Source: Glycomyces luteolus (GTDB lineage: Bacteria; Actinomycetota; Actinomycetes; Mycobacteriales; Micromonosporaceae). Taken from it: a stretch of DNA of 56,150 nt. Shown one piece after another: positions 56,073-56,150 of the stretch; position 1 is the first letter of the stretch, and every line of letters begins with the position of its first letter. The DNA lies in the NCBI RefSeq assembly GCF_027622875.1, contig NZ_JAPZVP010000029.1:1-56150 (forward strand), in the 5' to 3' direction. A program made the translations under genes and the position numbers. Under the pieces are notes generated by a model that saw only the letters and a program-made list of their open reading frames with translations, searched no databases and was not told the origin of the DNA.

Positions 56073-56150
56073 ATGACCACGACCTCGGTCACCACGACCG
56101 GCCGTGCGTCCGGCAGTGCGGCGGGGCCCCCGCCCCCCCCCCCCCCCCCC
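56073..56150 (+). CDS. ABC transporter permease, N-terminal fragment (runs off the edge)
   Basis: The ATG at 56073, with GGAG a few nt upstream and 12 nt after the binding-protein stop, opens MTTTSVTTTGRASGSAAG and then a proline run encoded by poly-C to the window edge. The Thr/Ser-rich cytoplasmic start is like the other permease at 29906. Identity rests on position and the N-terminus alone. Confidence 0.5.
   Translation, partial: MTTTSVTTTGRASGSAAGPPPPPPPP
56133..56150 (+). repeat. 18-base poly-C run at the window edge
   Basis: Eighteen consecutive C bases end the window inside the permease start. This is most simply a contig end in an unresolved homopolymer. Confidence 0.9.

Noticed and set aside
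1..56150. CRISPR arrays, prophage modules, intact insertion sequences, tRNA genes
   Set aside because: Scanned by eye for spaced direct repeats, integrases, phage structural genes and cloverleafs; none found.

Overview
The window is high-GC (about 70% by eye) DNA from an actinomycete. Evidence: GTG/TTG starts, tightly overlapping genes, a perfect DtxR/IdeR/DmdR-type iron box, an LPXTG surface protein, streptogrisin-type and subtilisin-type secreted proteases, MsiK-style sugar ABC operons without their own ATPase, and a remnant of a mycothiol-dependent isomerase. The gene content would fit Glycomycetaceae or Micromonosporaceae; that family-level placement is inference only. The right edge stops inside a gene in an 18-base poly-C run, which looks like a contig end.

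Layout. 1-240: 5S rRNA and two strong hairpins. 247-6428: GNAT acetyltransferase, unknown protein, TPR membrane protein, gamma-glutamyltranspeptidase and a YcaQ-type winged-helix protein. 6582-11556: a run of overlapping genes joining a secreted lamin-tail-domain metallophosphoesterase to a NicO-type metal exporter and its exported partner. 11792-18310: drug/metabolite exporter, S1E protease, NmrA-like reductase, two-component system, DUF998 membrane protein. 18311-19690: an eroded stretch with a kinase-like gene and a broken relE. 19689-21114: SDR with a divergent MerR regulator, plus a small ESX-like protein. 21361-24736: an iron-box-controlled divergent pair, a siderophore-interacting reductase and a penicillin acylase-GNAT fusion.

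24816-36301 is a secretion and plant-polysaccharide region. It holds a subtilase, an LPXTG protein, a pectate lyase and a seven-gene coupled operon (sugar-binding lipoprotein, two permeases, GH43, two tandem PmoA-like proteins, ROK regulator). The lyase and the operon diverge from one intergenic region with matching promoters and a shared 9-mer. 36302-39943 holds gene debris, a hemerythrin, a lipoprotein, and an epimerase divergent from a LysR regulator.

40094-45250 is the least conventional block: four minus-strand genes, each overlapping the next, encoding two unrecognised proteins, a TPR protein and a CHAT-family (caspase-like) protease with an intact His/Cys pair. To its right are a membrane-anchored propeller-like protein, a small membrane protein, a DUF4259 protein and an Hsp70 ATPase fused through one membrane helix to an extracytoplasmic propeller. 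50845-56150 has a nucleotidyltransferase bracketed by duplicated terminators, then a second sugar locus: secreted glycoside hydrolase, LacI regulator with three identical operators, binding lipoprotein and the start of a permease.

Best candidates for something undescribed: the CHAT operon, the acylase-GNAT fusion under iron control, and the Hsp70-membrane-propeller protein.
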